Part shown: positions 49,946-58,890 of the stretch, in pieces | How the letters are laid out: every line of letters starts with the position of its first letter | How positions within the stretch are numbered: position 1 is the first letter of the stretch | Assembly (NCBI GenBank): GCA_964591085.1 | Contig: CAZPXH010000002.1 | Coordinates: forward strand, 62,001 to 126,000 | Length of the DNA stretch: 64,000 nt | From: CAZPXH01 sp964591085 | GTDB taxonomy: Bacteria > Spirochaetota > Spirochaetia > DSM-27196 > CAZPXH01 | Reading direction: 5' to 3' | Position numbers and translations under genes: made by a program | Notes under the pieces: model-generated | Seen by the model: only the letters and a program-made list of their open reading frames with translations | Told to the model about the DNA's origin: nothing | Database searches by the model: none

Positions 49946-50029
49946 TGCGGCAGAAAGGACTTGAACCTTCACGCCCTAACGGGCACTAGCCCCTCAAGCT
50001 AGCGCGTCTACCAATTCCGCCACTGCCGC
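49946..50029 (-). tRNA. tRNA-Leu (GAG)
   Basis: 84 nt. Acceptor GCGGCAG pairs with CTGCCGC and discriminator A. The anticodon stem-loop reads GCTAG-CTTGAGG-GGCTAG-type with GAG at 34-36. A long variable arm (TGCCCGTTAGGGCG) and the T-loop GGTTCAAGTCC are present, as in class II tRNAs. No CCA is encoded. Confidence 0.95.
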
Positions 50030-50066
50030 GTGAGAGAAGGACGCTACCCGGCGCTCCGCTGCCCTG

Positions 50067-51149
50067 TCAAGCAGGTTCCGGCGCAAGGATCACCTTGCCG
50101 ATGTTCTTGCGGTCCTCCAGCACCGCCTGCGCGTCACCAGCCCGGCGCAGGGGATAGATCGCATGAACCAATGGGGCGAGCGTGCCTGCACCGAAGCGTT
50201 CCACAATCGTTCTGGCGTAGGGCCGGAAACGGTTCAGTTCGGTCCAGAGGTTTGCGAGGTTGAGGCCTCCGATAGCGTTGGTGCCGCCCATCAAGGCAAC
50301 CGGGTGAACACGCGGCATCTGCAGGACCGTCCGAAGTAGGCCCAGGAGCCCGCCCTGGCCGCCTCGAGCGCGCCCGCTAACTCCGTACGCCATAACGCGG
50401 CCCGCCGGCCGGAGCCGCTTCAGATCACGGGCCAGCTCTTTCCCGCCCAGGGGATTGAGGATCAGATCAAATCCCGGCGGTTCAAGCGGCAGCTCCCGTA
50501 GCGCGGCATTTATGTCCGTGCTTCTGTAGTCTATCAGCGCGTCATAGCCCAGTGCGCGAAGCGTTGGATGCTTCCAGGAGCTGGCGGTTCCGGCGAGGTA
50601 TCCAGCGCGCGCGCGAACCAGCTGAGCCGCCGCTATTCCCACACCACCGCCGGCATTGTGGACCAACACCCGGTCTCCCTGCTGAATGTTCCCAAGGTAC
50701 TCCGTGGCAAGGCCCGCGGTGAGGTACTGTACCAGCAGCGCGGCCGCGTCCGTGTAGCTTTGTCCGCGCGGAATGGCAAAGCACTGCGCGGCGGAAACGC
50801 AGACGTGCGTTGCATAGCCACCAAAGCGTGTAAGCGTCATAACACGATCTCCGGGCAGCAGCCCCGGATTTCCGGGACCCGCGGGGCTTGCTCCCAGGCT
50901 GCCGGATGACGGCCGACCAACCGCAATCACCTCGCCGGCAACTTCGTAGCCCACGGTCAGCGGGAAGGGCGGCGCTCCTCGGTACAGCCCCTTGCGGGCG
51001 AGCACATCCGCAAAATTCACGCCCGCCGCGCGAACCTCCACCAGGATCTCTCCGGGGCCGGGCTCCGGGACCACAAATGCCTCCTCGCGGAATACGTCCG
51101 GCCCTCCTTTCCGGGGAATCACCATCCGATATCCCTGCACGCGGCTCAT
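50067..51149 (-). CDS. zinc-independent quinone oxidoreductase (MDR superfamily)
   Basis: 360 aa from ATG 51149, overlapping the rdgB stop by 4 nt. The MDR pattern is clear: GPGEILVEVRAAGVNFADVLARKG, PFPLTVGYEVAGEV, and the cofactor region VLVHNAGGGVGIAAAQLV. Zinc-binding cysteines are absent, which fits the quinone oxidoreductase subgroup (NADPH-dependent). It has the extra loop LKRLRPAGRVMAYGVSG and a long C-terminal substrate part typical of the synaptic vesicle VAT-1-like branch. Confidence 0.88.
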   Translation of the reverse strand: MSRVQGYRMVIPRKGGPDVFREEAFVVPEPGPGEILVEVRAAGVNFADVLARKGLYRGAPPFPLTVGYEVAGEVIAVGRPSSGSLGASPAGPGNPGLLPGDRVMTLTRFGGYATHVCVSAAQCFAIPRGQSYTDAAALLVQYLTAGLATEYLGNIQQGDRVLVHNAGGGVGIAAAQLVRARAGYLAGTASSWKHPTLRALGYDALIDYRSTDINAALRELPLEPPGFDLILNPLGGKELARDLKRLRPAGRVMAYGVSGRARGGQGGLLGLLRTVLQMPRVHPVALMGGTNAIGGLNLANLWTELNRFRPYARTIVERFGAGTLAPLVHAIYPLRRAGDAQAVLEDRKNIGKVILAPEPA

Positions 51150-51829
51150 CGGTGCAGCCCCGAAAGCCTGCCCGCTGGCCACGCAGACGCCGCGGCCGCT
51201 ACCCGGAGGGTTGCGCGGGCACGATGGGACTCCCCGGCCTTCTCGGCTTCGCTCATCATGGATACCGGGTCCGTGCGGTCCTCCGGGACAAACACGGGGT
51301 CATAGCCAAAGCCCGTTCCGCCTCGCGCGATCTCCCGGGAAATGCGTCCCGGCCAAACCGCGTGGGCGGCAATCAGCTCCTGACCGGCCAGGAGTACCAC
51401 GCTGCAGTGGTAGGCCGCTCTGCGGTCATCGGCACCGGCCATCTCGCTAAGGAGTCGCTCGGTACGGCCTTCATCCCCAAGGTCCTCTCCCTGTTCCTCC
51501 GTGCCGTAGCGCGCGGAGTGGATTCCCGGCCTCCCGGCCAGGGCGTCTACAGCCAGCCCGGAATCGTCAGCGAGGATCAACAAGGGACCTCCCCCAGCAC
51601 CGGGACTGCCTGCGCGCGGGACGATGCCGGCGCCGGCGTTCTGTGCAAGCCCAGCAAGCGCCTGGGCCTTAATCATCGCGTTCTCCAGATAGGTGCTTCC
51701 GGTTTCTTCAGCCTCCAGCTGCAGCCCCAGGTCAGCAGGGCTGCGCAGGTCCACGCCGGGCAGGATGCGACGAAGCTCGGAAAGCTTGTGCGGATTGTTG
51801 CTGGCCACCAGGATCATGTTGGGAATCAT
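51146..51829 (-). CDS. rdgB: XTP/dITP pyrophosphatase (RdgB/HAM1 family)
   Basis: 227 aa from ATG 51829, or 223 aa from ATG 51817; neither has a good ribosome site. Motifs: ILVASNNPHKLSELRRIL, ILADDSGLAVDALAGRPGIHSARY and TGFGYDPVFVPED. The enzyme removes non-canonical purine nucleotides. A Gly/Ala/Pro insert (VPRAGSPGAGGG) lies before the ADDSG motif. The start lies ~98 bp inside the upstream sigma-like gene, an unusually long overlap that suggests coupling. Confidence 0.9.
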   Translation of the reverse strand: MIPNMILVASNNPHKLSELRRILPGVDLRSPADLGLQLEAEETGSTYLENAMIKAQALAGLAQNAGAGIVPRAGSPGAGGGPLLILADDSGLAVDALAGRPGIHSARYGTEEQGEDLGDEGRTERLLSEMAGADDRRAAYHCSVVLLAGQELIAAHAVWPGRISREIARGGTGFGYDPVFVPEDRTDPVSMMSEAEKAGESHRARATLRVAAAASAWPAGRLSGLHR

Positions 51830-52664
51830 ACGGCCCGCCGGATTCGGCCGCAAACTGGCGCTGCAGGTAGTACATGCCGGAATCCACGGTACCCTTGGGA
51901 ATCCCCAAGACCTCTGCGACATCCCGGTGGCTCGCCCGAGTGGGGACAAGCGCCCGAACTGTCCGCAATTGCGCAAGGCGACGCTGTTCGGCCTGGACCT
52001 GCGCAGCAAGCTCCCGCCTGCTGCGTTCCAGGGGTTCCCGTTCGGCGCGGCGCTCCAGCATTCGGATTCTCGCCCTGCAGCGATCAATTCGGATTCCCAG
52101 CATCTCTTTGCGCTTTCGGCGAGGCTCAGCGCGCTCACGGAGCTGCCGGGCGCGGCATACGGTGGCCTCGGGGTCCAGTCCAAGACCAGCCGCCGCGGCC
52201 GACACCTGGTCATCACTCATCTGCAGGCAGCAAATCAGGAGCAGCAGTTCACGTCGTCTGAGTTCCGTACTGCGGCAGCGGCTGAAGAGCCGGGTGTCCC
52301 GGATGGCAGCGGTGTAAGAGGGGAGGGCCTGTTCTTCCCGGGCCGTGTAGCCGTTTCGAAACCAGTCTTCCTGCGCATCAGCCCTGTGCTGCTGCTGAGC
52401 CTGTTGCTGCATGCGGTAACCCTTGAGCTTGTAGCGCAGGAACACGGCGAGATAGGCCTCAAAGTCGGACCCCTGATCCTGGAAGCGGTCCACCATCCGC
52501 GTCACGCAGGTGTGGCAGTAGAGGAAGAAGCCCGCGCACTCCTCCTCGTGCCTCCCGAACTGCTGCAGCGGATAGCGGTACACCAGGAGGTAGATGTCCT
52601 CCAGCAGAGCCTTTCGGCCGGTCCCGTTGCGCTCGCTGAGTACCCGTTTGGTGAGATCTGTCAT
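51732..52664 (-). CDS. sigma-70 region 4-like protein, unknown
   Basis: 310 aa from ATG 52664 with GGAGG upstream. The C-terminal part includes SHRDVAEVLGIPKGTVDSGMYYLQRQF, a helix-turn-helix like sigma-70 region 4. The N-terminal region FEAYLAVFLRYKLKGYRM faintly recalls sigma region 2. The middle (~130-240) is basic and helical, with many Arg and Glu (RARIRMLERRAEREPLERSR), probably coiled coil. It may be a divergent sigma factor or a regulator. Its 3' end overlaps rdgB by ~98 bp. The gap 52665-52821 shows a hairpin near 52770-52789 and no gene. Confidence 0.65.
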   Translation of the reverse strand: MTDLTKRVLSERNGTGRKALLEDIYLLVYRYPLQQFGRHEEECAGFFLYCHTCVTRMVDRFQDQGSDFEAYLAVFLRYKLKGYRMQQQAQQQHRADAQEDWFRNGYTAREEQALPSYTAAIRDTRLFSRCRSTELRRRELLLLICCLQMSDDQVSAAAAGLGLDPEATVCRARQLRERAEPRRKRKEMLGIRIDRCRARIRMLERRAEREPLERSRRELAAQVQAEQRRLAQLRTVRALVPTRASHRDVAEVLGIPKGTVDSGMYYLQRQFAAESGGPYDSQHDPGGQQQSAQAFRASSHPARRGPAQPC

Positions 52665-52821
52665 GCCACACCTCCGTTTCGGCAGAGGCGTGAAGCAGGT
52701 TGCGTGCCGAACTCGGGAGTCCAGCTGACGGTCCGCCTGGCGGCTGGGCAGGCTGTCCACTATTTTCGTGGCTTCGGGCGACCCGAACCAGGCTCTTTTA
52801 CATTCAGTTACATTCGGGGGG

Positions 52822-53838
52822 CTAAAGGAGTTCTGCTTCCGAGAGCGCACGGCCTACGCGCATGATGAGTTCCTCCCGGACCTCTTCAGCAGGGCGCTGG
52901 GCGAGGAAGCCACTCGCCCTCCGATGACCTCCTCCGCCAAAGCTGTGAGCTACCGCGGATACGTCAACGTGGTCACGGCTGCGGAGGCTTCCCGTGCAGC
53001 TGCTATCGGTCTCTTCTCGGATCAAGGCAACAACCTCTACCCCTTCGGTGGTAAGCAACAGGCGGTAAAAGCCGTCGCTGTCCCGATTCTTTCGTCCCGC
53101 GCGTTCGGTATCCTCTTTGCGCTCGACGGCAAGGAGAAGGCGTCCGTTGTAGTGGTCTTCCAGTCGGTCCAGCAGACGACCGATGAGGAAGCGACTGGCA
53201 AGGGGGCGGCCTCCGTTGAGCTGGTGGTACTGGTCGCGCGGGGAGGCTCCGGCCTCAACAAGCCGGGAGACCAGCGCAAAGACATCTCCGGTCCCGGAGT
53301 CCAGGAAACGGAAGAAGCCGGTGTCGGTGACAAACCCAAAGAAGATGTGCCGTGCCTCTTCCTCCGAAGGGCTTTCGCCCATTTCCTCAATGATTCGTTG
53401 GGCAAGCAGGCTCGCCGAGGGAAGCGTTGGATCAACGTAGCGAACATCGCCAAAGGGCTCGCCGGCAATATGGTGATCCACCACAGCAATGGTGAGGTTT
53501 GACAGCTGATCGGCAATCGGTCCGATCCGATCCTCGCTGGAGCAATCCACCACAATGGCCGCTTCGTCCGGTCCGTACTCGCGGTTGGTCAGCTGTGGCT
53601 GGAACTCGGATTCATAGTCACGGATCTCTGCACGGTCAAAGGGGCCGGGGTTGTAGCAGTTGGCCTGCTTGCCAAGGCGCCGCAGGAAGGACCGCAACGC
53701 AAGGCTTGTAGCAACGCAATCACCGTCTGGCTCAATGTGGGAGACGATGTGGAACGTGGATCGCGATTGAATCAGGTCAAGCAGGTCCGGTGGGACGGCG
53801 ATCTGCTCGACGTGACCGACCGCTGGGCCGCCCGACAA
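52822..53838 (-). CDS. DHH/DHHA1 phosphoesterase (NrnA-like oligoribonuclease/pAp phosphatase)
   Basis: 338 aa from TTG 53838. DHH motifs in order: FHIVSHIEPDGDCVATSLAL (motif I), IVVDCS (II), IAVVDHHIAG (III, the DHH triad), FGFVTDTGFFRF (IV). The DHHA1 end is VAHSFGGGGHRRASGFLA. NrnA enzymes degrade short RNA and 3',5'-adenosine bisphosphate. It follows the small secreted-protein gene by 12 nt. Confidence 0.92.
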   Translation of the reverse strand: MSGGPAVGHVEQIAVPPDLLDLIQSRSTFHIVSHIEPDGDCVATSLALRSFLRRLGKQANCYNPGPFDRAEIRDYESEFQPQLTNREYGPDEAAIVVDCSSEDRIGPIADQLSNLTIAVVDHHIAGEPFGDVRYVDPTLPSASLLAQRIIEEMGESPSEEEARHIFFGFVTDTGFFRFLDSGTGDVFALVSRLVEAGASPRDQYHQLNGGRPLASRFLIGRLLDRLEDHYNGRLLLAVERKEDTERAGRKNRDSDGFYRLLLTTEGVEVVALIREETDSSCTGSLRSRDHVDVSAVAHSFGGGGHRRASGFLAQRPAEEVREELIMRVGRALSEAELL

Positions 53839-53850
53839 ACCGTTGTACCG

Positions 53851-54270
53851 CTACCAGACGAAGGTTGGGGTCTCCACGGAGAACTCATCCGTGAAGTCCT
53901 CTGAAGAGGAAAGCCGGCCGTTGCTGATGTGGTCCACGCGAGTGTGAAGGTAGAGCCGCACATGGGAGAACTCACCTGCGCTGTAGAATACGTGCATGAA
54001 GGGCACGGCCCGGGACTGGTCAAAGATCAGCTCTCCAATTCCTGCCGCATCGCTGAACCATTCAATAGGGAGGTACACCTCGGCTATCCGCCCGTCCCGG
54101 GTCCGGTAATCCACTTTGTACCCGAGGGGATGCTGAAACACCCGAGTAGCGTAGAGCGTTCTGAAATAGATCCGCGACTCGTTAGGGAAGCCTTCGTCAT
54201 TGCCTTCCTGGGCCAGCGCCAGTCCGCCCACAACGAGAATCAGTCCGAGTGCGATCACTGCTCGCCGCAT
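53851..54270 (-). CDS. small secreted protein, unknown
   Basis: 139 aa with a clear signal peptide (VIALGLILVVGGLALAQ). The mature part, rich in aromatic and acidic residues (RIYFRTLYATRVFQHPLGYK, VYLPIEWFSDAAGIGELIF), looks beta-stranded. No family is recognised. It lies between lon and the DHH gene. It could be a small periplasmic or outer-membrane protein. Confidence 0.7.
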   Translation of the reverse strand: MRRAVIALGLILVVGGLALAQEGNDEGFPNESRIYFRTLYATRVFQHPLGYKVDYRTRDGRIAEVYLPIEWFSDAAGIGELIFDQSRAVPFMHVFYSAGEFSHVRLYLHTRVDHISNGRLSSSEDFTDEFSVETPTFVW

Positions 54271-54327
54271 TGCACTGCCTCCACTACCGGCTTGATACTT
54301 GCAATATAGCTGAGCAGTTCCGGCCCT

Positions 54328-57039
54328 TCAAGGTGCCGTTCGCTGGCCCAGGGATAGCTGGAAGACGGAAAACACGTCTGGGACAAAGTGAAAGGTGATC
54401 TGGCGTCGCACTTCACGGGGGAGATCTTCAACATCCTTTGCGTTTCCTGCCGGCAGGAGTACATCGCTAAAGCCGTTTCTCATTGCAGCAAGCACCTTCT
54501 CCTTGATTCCGCCGACAGGGAGAACCTGCCCGGTGAGGGTGATCTCGCCGCTCATTGCCATCCCCGGTGAGATTGCGGTGCCGGTGAAGGCAGACATCAG
54601 CGCCGTGGCGATGGTCACACCGGCAGAAGGACCATCCTTGGGGATTGCGCCTTCCGGAACGTGAACGTGGACGCCGCGGTTGGTGGCAAAGTCGTCCGGC
54701 AGCCGCAGCCGGTGACTCCAGCGCCGGAGCAGGCTCAGTGCGGCCCGGGCGCTCTCCTTCATCACCGATCCCAGGCTCCCAGTGAGGATTATGTCGCTGC
54801 CACCGTCAAACACCACTACTTCCACCGGGAGCATCGTTCCGCCGCGCTCTGTCCATGCAAGTCCAAATGCCACACCAGGCTTGGGATCGCGGTAGGGAAG
54901 CTCTTTGCGGAAGCGCGGAGGCCCGAGGAATCCCCGAACCATCTTTGGGGTGACGGCTACCGAAAGCTCGGACAGTGGCGACCCGTCCTGCTCCTCGGCA
55001 CCCTCCGGGCCCTCAACGCTCTCCGGGCTCGCAACATTGTCTCCGGCCGTGCCCTGCAAGGTGCCGCCCTGGGCCTCCGTCGCCCGCGGATCCCAAGCGT
55101 CCGCCTGATTCCCGCCGGACTCTGCGCTTCCCGGTGCGTCCGTTTCCGGAGCATTGGGTTCCGGCTGACCGTGCACCGCCGGATCCGGGAGCCGGACCCG
55201 GGCAAAACCATCCGGCGCGCGCGAGCCCGGAGTCTCCGCCTCCGCCTCCACCTCCGGCCCAGGCCCGGAATCGCCGCCGGACTCCGCGGCGGACACCCCT
55301 GAGTCCTCGAACCCGTCAGCAGCCGCCTCCGGTGATATCTCCCGGACTGCCACGTAGCCATCCAGCACCGCTTTCCGTGCGATCTTGCGGATCACCGTCC
55401 CAAGTTCGCGCTCCAGGCTTCTGACCCCGGACTCCAGCGTGTAGCGGTCAATGATGAGATCAAGGGCCGCATGCCGGAAGCGGATCCGCGCTGCTTCCAT
55501 CCCCGCTTCCTTCAGCTGCTTTGGAATCAGGAAGTGCCGCGCAATCTCCCGCTTTTCTGCATCCGTGTAACCCGGCACTTCAATGATCTCCATCCGGTCC
55601 AGCAGCGGGTAGGGTATTCCCTGCAGGGAGTTGGCCGTGGTGATGAAGAGCACCTGAGAGAGGTCGTAGGGAATCTCGAGGTAGTGATCGGCAAAGGCCG
55701 CGTTTTGCTCCGGGTCCAGCACTTCCAGGAGGGCGCTTGCGGGGTCCCCCCGAAAGTCGTGGGCCATCTTGTCCACCTCATCCAGGAGAAAGACCGGGTT
55801 CACCGTTCCAGCCCGCCGCATTCCCTGCAGGATCCGGCCCGGGAGCGCGCCGACATAGGTCCGCCGGTGCCCCCGGATTTCCGCTTCGTCCCTGACTCCG
55901 CCAAGAGACACGCGCACAAACTCACGTCCCAGCGCCCGGGCCACACTCCGTCCGAGGCTGGTCTTCCCGGTGCCCGGCGGACCGACAAAGCAGAGGATTG
56001 GACTGCGGGACTGCCGCGCAAAATGACGCACAGCCAGGTAGTCCAGCACACGGTCCTTCGGCTTGACCATGTCAAAGTGGTCTTCATCCAAGATGCGGCC
56101 GGCCCCCTTCAGGTCCAGCACATCGCGGCTTGCCTCAATCCAGGGCAGGTCCAGGATCCATTCCAGGTAGGTTCGGATCACGCCCGCCTCCGGGCTCACC
56201 GGCTGCAGCCGATTGAGGCGCGAAAGCTCTTTCAGCGCCCGGGTCCGTGCGTCCCCCGTCAACTGCTTGCCATCAAGCCGCGCGGCAAGTTCCTCCGCCG
56301 GACCCTGATCCTCCTTTTTCTCGCCAAGCTCGCGCTGGAGCTCCTTGATCTGCTCCCCGATGAAGTAGTCGCGTTGATTCTTCTCCAGGCGGGACTTCAC
56401 GCGTGTTGCGATCTTCTTGCGCAGGTCCAGCGCGGAAATCTCGCTCTCCAGGAACTCGGAGACCGCGTTGAGGTAGTCGGCGGTGTCATCCATTGCAAGA
56501 AAGCCAAGACGACGTTCCCGCGGGCCACCAAGCTGGGAACACACAATGTCCGCAGCGCGCTCCGGATTCTGCTCTCGTTCGATGGCCTGAAGCATCTCCC
56601 GGCCAACGCGCTTCTGGCGGCTTGCGTATTCCCGCATCAGCTCCTGCATCACCCGTAGTTCATCCTTGAGCCCGGATTCCTTCTCTCGGGGCGCGGGTAC
56701 AGAGAGTGCTGTATGCTGGAGCTCTCCGAGGTCAGCCTCCTGCAGCTTGCGGCGCTCCATTCCCTGGAGCAGCACTCGTGTGCTTCCGTCCGGGAGATGC
56801 GCTGATTGCACAATTCGTCCAAGGACGGCAACCGGCCACAGATCACCGAGCGCGGTTGCGCTTGTCTCGCTGGTCTGGAACCCCACCAGCACCTTTCGGT
56901 CGGCAGCCCCCGCGGTTTCCAGCGTGGCAATGCTCGCCTTCCGGTTTACAAACACGGAGGTCATGGAGTTGGGGAATAGGGTTGCGTCTCGGAGAACCAG
57001 CAAGGGATGCTGGTCTCCGGTCCGCTGAAAGAGTTTCAT
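54328..57039 (-). CDS. lon: ATP-dependent protease Lon with a large internal linker
   Basis: 903 aa. The N-terminal substrate domain, AAA+ module (Walker A GPPGTGKT at 353-360, Walker B PVFLLDEVDKM) and protease domain are intact. Catalytic Ser (~802) is in DGPSAGVTIA and the Lys (~845) in GGIKEKVLAA. Between the AAA+ lid and the protease domain, residues ~572-690 form an Ala/Gly/Glu/Pro-rich insert of about 120 residues that is absent from typical Lon. Its start overlaps the clpX stop by 4 nt, making a tig-clpP-clpX-lon run. Confidence 0.95.
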   Translation of the reverse strand: MKLFQRTGDQHPLLVLRDATLFPNSMTSVFVNRKASIATLETAGAADRKVLVGFQTSETSATALGDLWPVAVLGRIVQSAHLPDGSTRVLLQGMERRKLQEADLGELQHTALSVPAPREKESGLKDELRVMQELMREYASRQKRVGREMLQAIEREQNPERAADIVCSQLGGPRERRLGFLAMDDTADYLNAVSEFLESEISALDLRKKIATRVKSRLEKNQRDYFIGEQIKELQRELGEKKEDQGPAEELAARLDGKQLTGDARTRALKELSRLNRLQPVSPEAGVIRTYLEWILDLPWIEASRDVLDLKGAGRILDEDHFDMVKPKDRVLDYLAVRHFARQSRSPILCFVGPPGTGKTSLGRSVARALGREFVRVSLGGVRDEAEIRGHRRTYVGALPGRILQGMRRAGTVNPVFLLDEVDKMAHDFRGDPASALLEVLDPEQNAAFADHYLEIPYDLSQVLFITTANSLQGIPYPLLDRMEIIEVPGYTDAEKREIARHFLIPKQLKEAGMEAARIRFRHAALDLIIDRYTLESGVRSLERELGTVIRKIARKAVLDGYVAVREISPEAAADGFEDSGVSAAESGGDSGPGPEVEAEAETPGSRAPDGFARVRLPDPAVHGQPEPNAPETDAPGSAESGGNQADAWDPRATEAQGGTLQGTAGDNVASPESVEGPEGAEEQDGSPLSELSVAVTPKMVRGFLGPPRFRKELPYRDPKPGVAFGLAWTERGGTMLPVEVVVFDGGSDIILTGSLGSVMKESARAALSLLRRWSHRLRLPDDFATNRGVHVHVPEGAIPKDGPSAGVTIATALMSAFTGTAISPGMAMSGEITLTGQVLPVGGIKEKVLAAMRNGFSDVLLPAGNAKDVEDLPREVRRQITFHFVPDVFSVFQLSLGQRTAP

Positions 57040-58277
57040 GCGCTCTTCTGGGTGAGCGTGATCTCCGGCTTTTCGGTCCCGTCGATCACGGCCGCCGTGA
57101 TCAAGACCTGCTTGGGTCCCTCAATTGAGGGGATGTCATACATGATGTCAATCAGGACCCGCTCTACAATGGAGCGCAGGCCTCGCGCGCCGGTTTTTCG
57201 CTCCAGGGCGAGCTCGGAAACCCTCTGGATTGCCCCGTCGTCAAAGTCAAGCTCCACGTCATCCAGAGCTAACGATGCCTTGTACTGGCGGACGATGGAG
57301 TTTCGGGGCTCCACGATGATTCGCTTGAGGTCTTCCACATCCAGCTCGTTGAGGGCAACGTGGATTGGCATGCGTCCAACAAACTCCGGGATCAGACCAA
57401 AGCGAATGAGATCGTCCGGATGCATGCTCTGGTAGAGTTCGCTCCGCGAACGACCGCTTCGGCTCTGGATCTCCGCGCCAAATCCCATGGCGTGCTGTGC
57501 GACGCGCCGCTCAATGATGTTGTCCATCCCAACAAAGGCACCACCGCAGATGAACAGGATGTTGGTGGTGTCAATGCGGATCATTTCCTGGCTCGGGTGC
57601 TTGCGTCCGCCTTGCGGAGGCACACTCGCCTGCGTGCCCTCAATGATCTTCAGCAGCGCCTGCTGTACACCTTCGCCCGAGACATCCCGGGTGATGGACG
57701 CGTTCTCGCCCTTCCGGCCGATCTTGTCGATCTCATCGATGTAGATGATCCCGCGCTCCGCGGCGGACACGCTGTTGCCAGCTGCCTGGTACAGCTTGAG
57801 CAGGATGTTCTCCACGTCCTCGCCGACGTACCCGGCCTCCGTGAGCGTTGTGGCATCAGCAATGGCAAAGGGAACCTTGAGCTTGCGGGCCAGGGTCCTT
57901 GCAAGCAGGGTCTTTCCCGATCCCGTTGGACCTACCATCAGGACGTTGGACTTCTCAATCTCCACATCGTCGCGAATGTTTGCCCGCTGCGTAATTCGCT
58001 TGTAATGGTTGTACACCGCTACGGAGAGCACCTTCTTGGCGTATTCCTGACCAACGATGTACTCGTCCAGATAGGCTTTGATCTCCTGTGGGTTCGGGAT
58101 GTCATCGCTGAACTCGGTGGTGATCATGTCGTCCTCTTCGTCGAGGATCTTTTTGCAGACATTCACGCACTCGTCGCAGATATAGACACCCGGACCGGCA
58201 ATCAGACGCCGGGCGAAATCCGCGTGCTTCCCGCAGAATGAACAGGTCTTGTTGGCGTCAGCCTTCTGCTTGCTCAT
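57036..58277 (-). CDS. clpX: ATP-dependent Clp protease ATP-binding subunit ClpX
   Basis: 413 aa. N-terminal zinc-binding domain with C12, C15, C34 and C37 (CSFC ... CDEC). Walker A GPTGSGKT, Walker B IIYIDEIDK, the IGF-type ClpP loop region (AQHAMGFGAE) and RGLRSIVE sensor 2 are present. It unfolds substrates for ClpP, whose gene it overlaps by 20 nt at the 5' end. Confidence 0.97.
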   Translation of the reverse strand: MSKQKADANKTCSFCGKHADFARRLIAGPGVYICDECVNVCKKILDEEDDMITTEFSDDIPNPQEIKAYLDEYIVGQEYAKKVLSVAVYNHYKRITQRANIRDDVEIEKSNVLMVGPTGSGKTLLARTLARKLKVPFAIADATTLTEAGYVGEDVENILLKLYQAAGNSVSAAERGIIYIDEIDKIGRKGENASITRDVSGEGVQQALLKIIEGTQASVPPQGGRKHPSQEMIRIDTTNILFICGGAFVGMDNIIERRVAQHAMGFGAEIQSRSGRSRSELYQSMHPDDLIRFGLIPEFVGRMPIHVALNELDVEDLKRIIVEPRNSIVRQYKASLALDDVELDFDDGAIQRVSELALERKTGARGLRSIVERVLIDIMYDIPSIEGPKQVLITAAVIDGTEKPEITLTQKSA

Positions 58278-58878
58278 CAGCTCCTCGCTGCAGTACTCGG
58301 TCGACTATACCATAGTCTACGCCCTCGCCGGCCGACATGAAGTAGTCCCGCTCCATATCTTCGGCAATCTGATCTTCTGACTTGCCGGTATGGGCCGAAA
58401 AGTACTGAATCAGCAGCTTCTTCAGCCGAATGATCTCGCGAGCCTGGATTCCGATGTCTACAGCCTGACCCTGCACACCGCCCCACGGCTGATGGATCAG
58501 GATACGGCTTGAGGGAAGGGCATAGCGCTTTCCGCGCGTGCCACATGCCAGGAGGATTGCGCCCATGCTGGCCGCCTGTCCCAGGCAAATGGTCTGCACA
58601 TCCGGCTTGATGTACTGGATGGTGTCGTAGATGGCCAGTCCAGCCAGGACCGAGCCACCGGGGCTGTTGATGTAGAGGCTGATGTCCTTGTCAGGATCCA
58701 CGCTCTCCAGGAACAGCAGCTGGGCGACAACCAGATCTGCGGTCTGGTCCACAATCTCGCCATCAAGAAAGATGATTCGATCCTTCAGCAGACGCGAGAA
58801 GATGTCGTAGGAACGCTCGCCGATGCCGGTTTGCTCAACCACCATCGGGACAAGCGAGTTGTTCTGGGGGTCAATCAT
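58258..58878 (-). CDS. clpP: ATP-dependent Clp protease proteolytic subunit ClpP
   Basis: 206 aa. Catalytic triad S104 (GQAASMGA), H129 (SRILIHQP) and D178 (MERDYF). The first residues (MIDPQNNSLVPMVVEQTG) are the normal short propeptide-like start. It forms the tetradecameric chamber for ClpX. It lies 12 nt downstream of the trigger factor gene and its stop is inside clpX. Confidence 0.97.
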   Translation of the reverse strand: MIDPQNNSLVPMVVEQTGIGERSYDIFSRLLKDRIIFLDGEIVDQTADLVVAQLLFLESVDPDKDISLYINSPGGSVLAGLAIYDTIQYIKPDVQTICLGQAASMGAILLACGTRGKRYALPSSRILIHQPWGGVQGQAVDIGIQAREIIRLKKLLIQYFSAHTGKSEDQIAEDMERDYFMSAGEGVDYGIVDRVLQRGADEQAEG

Positions 58879-58890
58879 CGGAGTGGGAAG

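Noticed and set aside
49585..49963. CRISPR array
   Set aside because: The repeats are few, 55-169 bp long and lack regular short spacers; no cas genes are present.
49500..50060. Integrated phage or island at tRNA-Leu
   Set aside because: The tRNA-end duplicates look like attachment sites, but no integrase, excisionase or cargo genes lie between them in the visible sequence.
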